A DNA stretch of 23,694 bases, from NCBI GenBank assembly GCA_964523675.1, contig CAZFZT010000054.1:1-23694 (forward strand), written 5' to 3'. The notes under the pieces are model-generated. The model was not told the DNA's origin and made no database searches. It worked only from the letters and a program-made list of their open reading frames with translations. Position 1 is the stretch's first letter. The number at the start of each line of letters is the position of its first letter. The stretch comes from CAZFZT01 sp964523675. GTDB taxonomy: Bacteria; Planctomycetota; Phycisphaerae; Phycisphaerales; SM1A02. The translations under genes and the position numbers were made by a program. Below are positions 21,933 through 23,694 of the stretch, one piece after another.

Positions 21933-23393
21933 ATGGCCGCCAACTGGTGGGGCATCTCGGCGCAGATTGTCGCCTGGCTGGGCGTGGCGGTTGTTGCACT
22001 CGCGATCATCGGGCCATGGATCATGCAGCGCATCAAGCGAAGAAGGCGCTGCCCGAAGTGCTGGTACGACATGTCGCATTCCCCGGGACTGACCTGCAGC
22101 GAATGCGGTTACACTGCGAAGCGCAAACGCAAGTTGTTCAAAGCGCGGCGGCGCTGGAAGGTTGCGTTCCTCGGCGTGTTCATGTTGATCGGCGCGTATG
22201 CGCTGAACGTTACACCCGCCGTCAAGGATCGCGGCTGGCCCGCGGCGGTGCCGCTGTCCGTCAAGATAACCATAGTCCCATGGCTGAATCCGGATTGTCT
22301 ACGGGGCGAGCGATGGCAGGATAGAATATACGCTGATGTGCAGTGGTCAATCCAATATGGTTCGTCGTATTCAGCGATGCATGACCGCCTGCTTGACCTA
22401 GTGACTCGGCGAAATCTAAGTTCGCATGAATGCGGCGCCGAGGTGCGTTGGCCGACACCGCTAGATCGATTGCTTGCCGGGACCAGTTGGGACAGCGACT
22501 GCGGCCCGTTTTGGCCCGAGGCGCCGGCTTGGGCGCAGGCACAATGCAGCGAATTCAAAGTCGAAGCTACGACGCGGCCGAAATGGGTGCGCGGTCGTGG
22601 TATCGCGTTGAGAATTGAACCTTGCTTTCCCACTCACGGCATCGACCGGAACGTTCATGTCGCGGTCCACGACCAGCAAGACGAACTGTTCACCGACTGG
22701 ATCGCGAGCCCTCTTACCATCCACACCGATTTCGTACCGCGCGATGTTATCGAATTGGGTGCAACAAGCGATTCGAGCATAACAGTCAATACACAGGGAG
22801 CGCTGACGCAGCAGGCGAGATCGTACTTTGTTAGACCAAGAAGGACGCTTGCCTTTCCTAGTCAGGAGTCTGAACTGTCGTTCGAATTCGTTGATGACGT
22901 ACATGAACTCCTACGACCTGTGTCATCAGAGCGTTTTTATGCTGAGCTTAGGTCGCCACGAGTACACATTTGGTTCAAGGATGCCGGTTCGGGACACCGA
23001 GCAACGCTCATCCTCGACTTGATTCGACCCACGCGTACAGACTCGCTTCCGCATTTCGATGAGGTGACGGTCGCGATGCGGATCGCGCTCAAGCACAACG
23101 ATACGGAGGTTGCGGATGGGAGGTTCTCATTCCGCCCCAGAGCCATAGAAAACGCAGCATCGGCAAAGGTGGAACTACAGATTCGGAATGAACAGCTTTT
23201 GCGAGAGATACTCGACGCAACGGGAGAGACATTCCGCGGGGTTCGTGTTGTCACCGAACGAAGTCTGGGGGAGGGATGGTCCGTCACAATCACAGGAGAC
23301 CCATTTGTTGCGCTGCGCGACTTCGAGGCAACGCACTATTGGGAAGGGAAACTCATCGTTCCTGTAGCGGTAGAATTTCGACCTTACTATTAG
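21933..23393 (+). CDS. Zinc-ribbon membrane protein, planctomycete type
   Basis: This is a 486-residue protein with a first membrane segment at 11-31. A cytoplasmic zinc ribbon follows: C-P-K-C-W-Y-D-M (Cys40, Cys43) and C-S-E-C-G-Y (Cys55, Cys58). Then come a basic stretch (62-75) and a second membrane segment at 76-93. The remaining 390 residues are a large soluble region, predicted by topology to be extracytoplasmic; it has no repeat or catalytic motif I recognise. The C-terminal half is AT-richer than the first 300 bases. This is the second protein in the window with the 'C-x-x-C-x-Y-D-M ... C-x-E-C-G' ribbon. It ends one base before the opposing aldolase gene. Function unknown. Confidence 0.75.
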   Translation: MAANWWGISAQIVAWLGVAVVALAIIGPWIMQRIKRRRRCPKCWYDMSHSPGLTCSECGYTAKRKRKLFKARRRWKVAFLGVFMLIGAYALNVTPAVKDRGWPAAVPLSVKITIVPWLNPDCLRGERWQDRIYADVQWSIQYGSSYSAMHDRLLDLVTRRNLSSHECGAEVRWPTPLDRLLAGTSWDSDCGPFWPEAPAWAQAQCSEFKVEATTRPKWVRGRGIALRIEPCFPTHGIDRNVHVAVHDQQDELFTDWIASPLTIHTDFVPRDVIELGATSDSSITVNTQGALTQQARSYFVRPRRTLAFPSQESELSFEFVDDVHELLRPVSSERFYAELRSPRVHIWFKDAGSGHRATLILDLIRPTRTDSLPHFDEVTVAMRIALKHNDTEVADGRFSFRPRAIENAASAKVELQIRNEQLLREILDATGETFRGVRVVTERSLGEGWSVTITGDPFVALRDFEATHYWEGKLIVPVAVEFRPYY

Positions 23394-23394
23394 C

Positions 23395-23694
23395 TCACGC
23401 CACCGTCACGCTCTCATCCAGATACACATCCTGAATGGCATTTAGCAGTTTGATGCCTTCATCCATTGGCCGCTGGAACGCCTTGCGGCCGGAGATCAAT
23501 CCCATGCCGCCGGCTCGTTTGTTGATGACGGCCGTCTTCACCGCTTCAACCAAGTCACTCTCGCCGCTTGATGCGCCGCCGGAGTTGATCAGGCCGCATC
23601 GGCCGTTGTAGCAGTTCAAGACCTGATACCGGCACAGATCAATCGGGTGATCGCTGGCCAGGTCTGAGTACATGCGCTTGTCGAGTTTGCCGTA
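23395..23694 (-). CDS. Class I fructose-bisphosphate aldolase, C-terminal end (partial)
   Basis: The gene runs off the right edge; the last 99 residues are present. They include G-L-I-N-S-G-G-A-S-S-G-E-S-D-L, A-V-I-N-K-R-A-G-G-M-G-L-I-S-G-R-K-A-F-Q-R-P-M and L-L-N-A-I-Q-D-V-Y-L. These belong to the DhnA/FbaB-like class I fructose-bisphosphate aldolase family. The G-G-A-S-S-G and G-L-I-S-G-R-K segments line the phosphate-binding end of the barrel. The enzyme splits fructose 1,6-bisphosphate in glycolysis and gluconeogenesis. The catalytic Lys lies outside the window. It is convergent with the zinc-ribbon gene, with a single base between the stop codons. Confidence 0.9.
   Translation of the reverse strand, partial: YGKLDKRMYSDLASDHPIDLCRYQVLNCYNGRCGLINSGGASSGESDLVEAVKTAVINKRAGGMGLISGRKAFQRPMDEGIKLLNAIQDVYLDESVTVA

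Overview
The window looks like a chromosomal segment of a fairly GC-rich Gram-negative bacterium, most likely a planctomycete, possibly of the Phycisphaerae. This is inferred from lipopolysaccharide-core genes, two membrane proteins with the 'C-x-x-C-x-Y-D-M ... C-x-E-C-G' zinc ribbon common in planctomycetes, a planctomycete-style lipoprotein and membrane proteins, and many short dispersed repeats between and inside genes. No marker settles the species. No insertion sequence, CRISPR array or rRNA was seen; one tRNA is present.

Layout. Bases 1-1278: the 3' end of an RHS polymorphic-toxin gene, a frame-shifted toxin tip and an immunity gene, all AT-richer than the rest. 1504-4328: a secreted cyclophilin and a secreted alpha/beta hydrolase, convergent, separated by an inverted repeat. 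4366-7125: a DUF2339 membrane protein with a visible promoter and a small hypothetical gene, followed by repeat-like hairpins. 7268-10733: guaA, divergent from a GIY-YIG (T5orf172-type) protein with a large unknown N-terminus. 10734-11294 is a gene-poor stretch. 11295-12730: a lipoprotein convergent with an agmatinase-family gene.

12853-15751 is a translationally coupled run of waaG, waaP and a second sugar-kinase-like gene, met tail to tail by a third kinase-like gene and a methyltransferase on the opposite strand (15736-17261). Together these look like an LPS core assembly and phosphorylation locus. A tRNA-Thr(UGU) lies just upstream of the methyltransferase.

17528-20994 on the minus strand holds a probable operon of two membrane proteins and mnmG, with a good promoter at 21083-21112. 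mnmG is the most unusual gene of the window. It carries two copies of a 27-base hairpin repeat and an 8-base tandem array inside its reading frame, takes its C-terminal tail and stop codon from another array, and has three normally invariant glycines replaced. The same octamer array sits again just before upp (21178). The window ends with a zinc-ribbon membrane protein and the 3' end of a class I fructose-bisphosphate aldolase gene.
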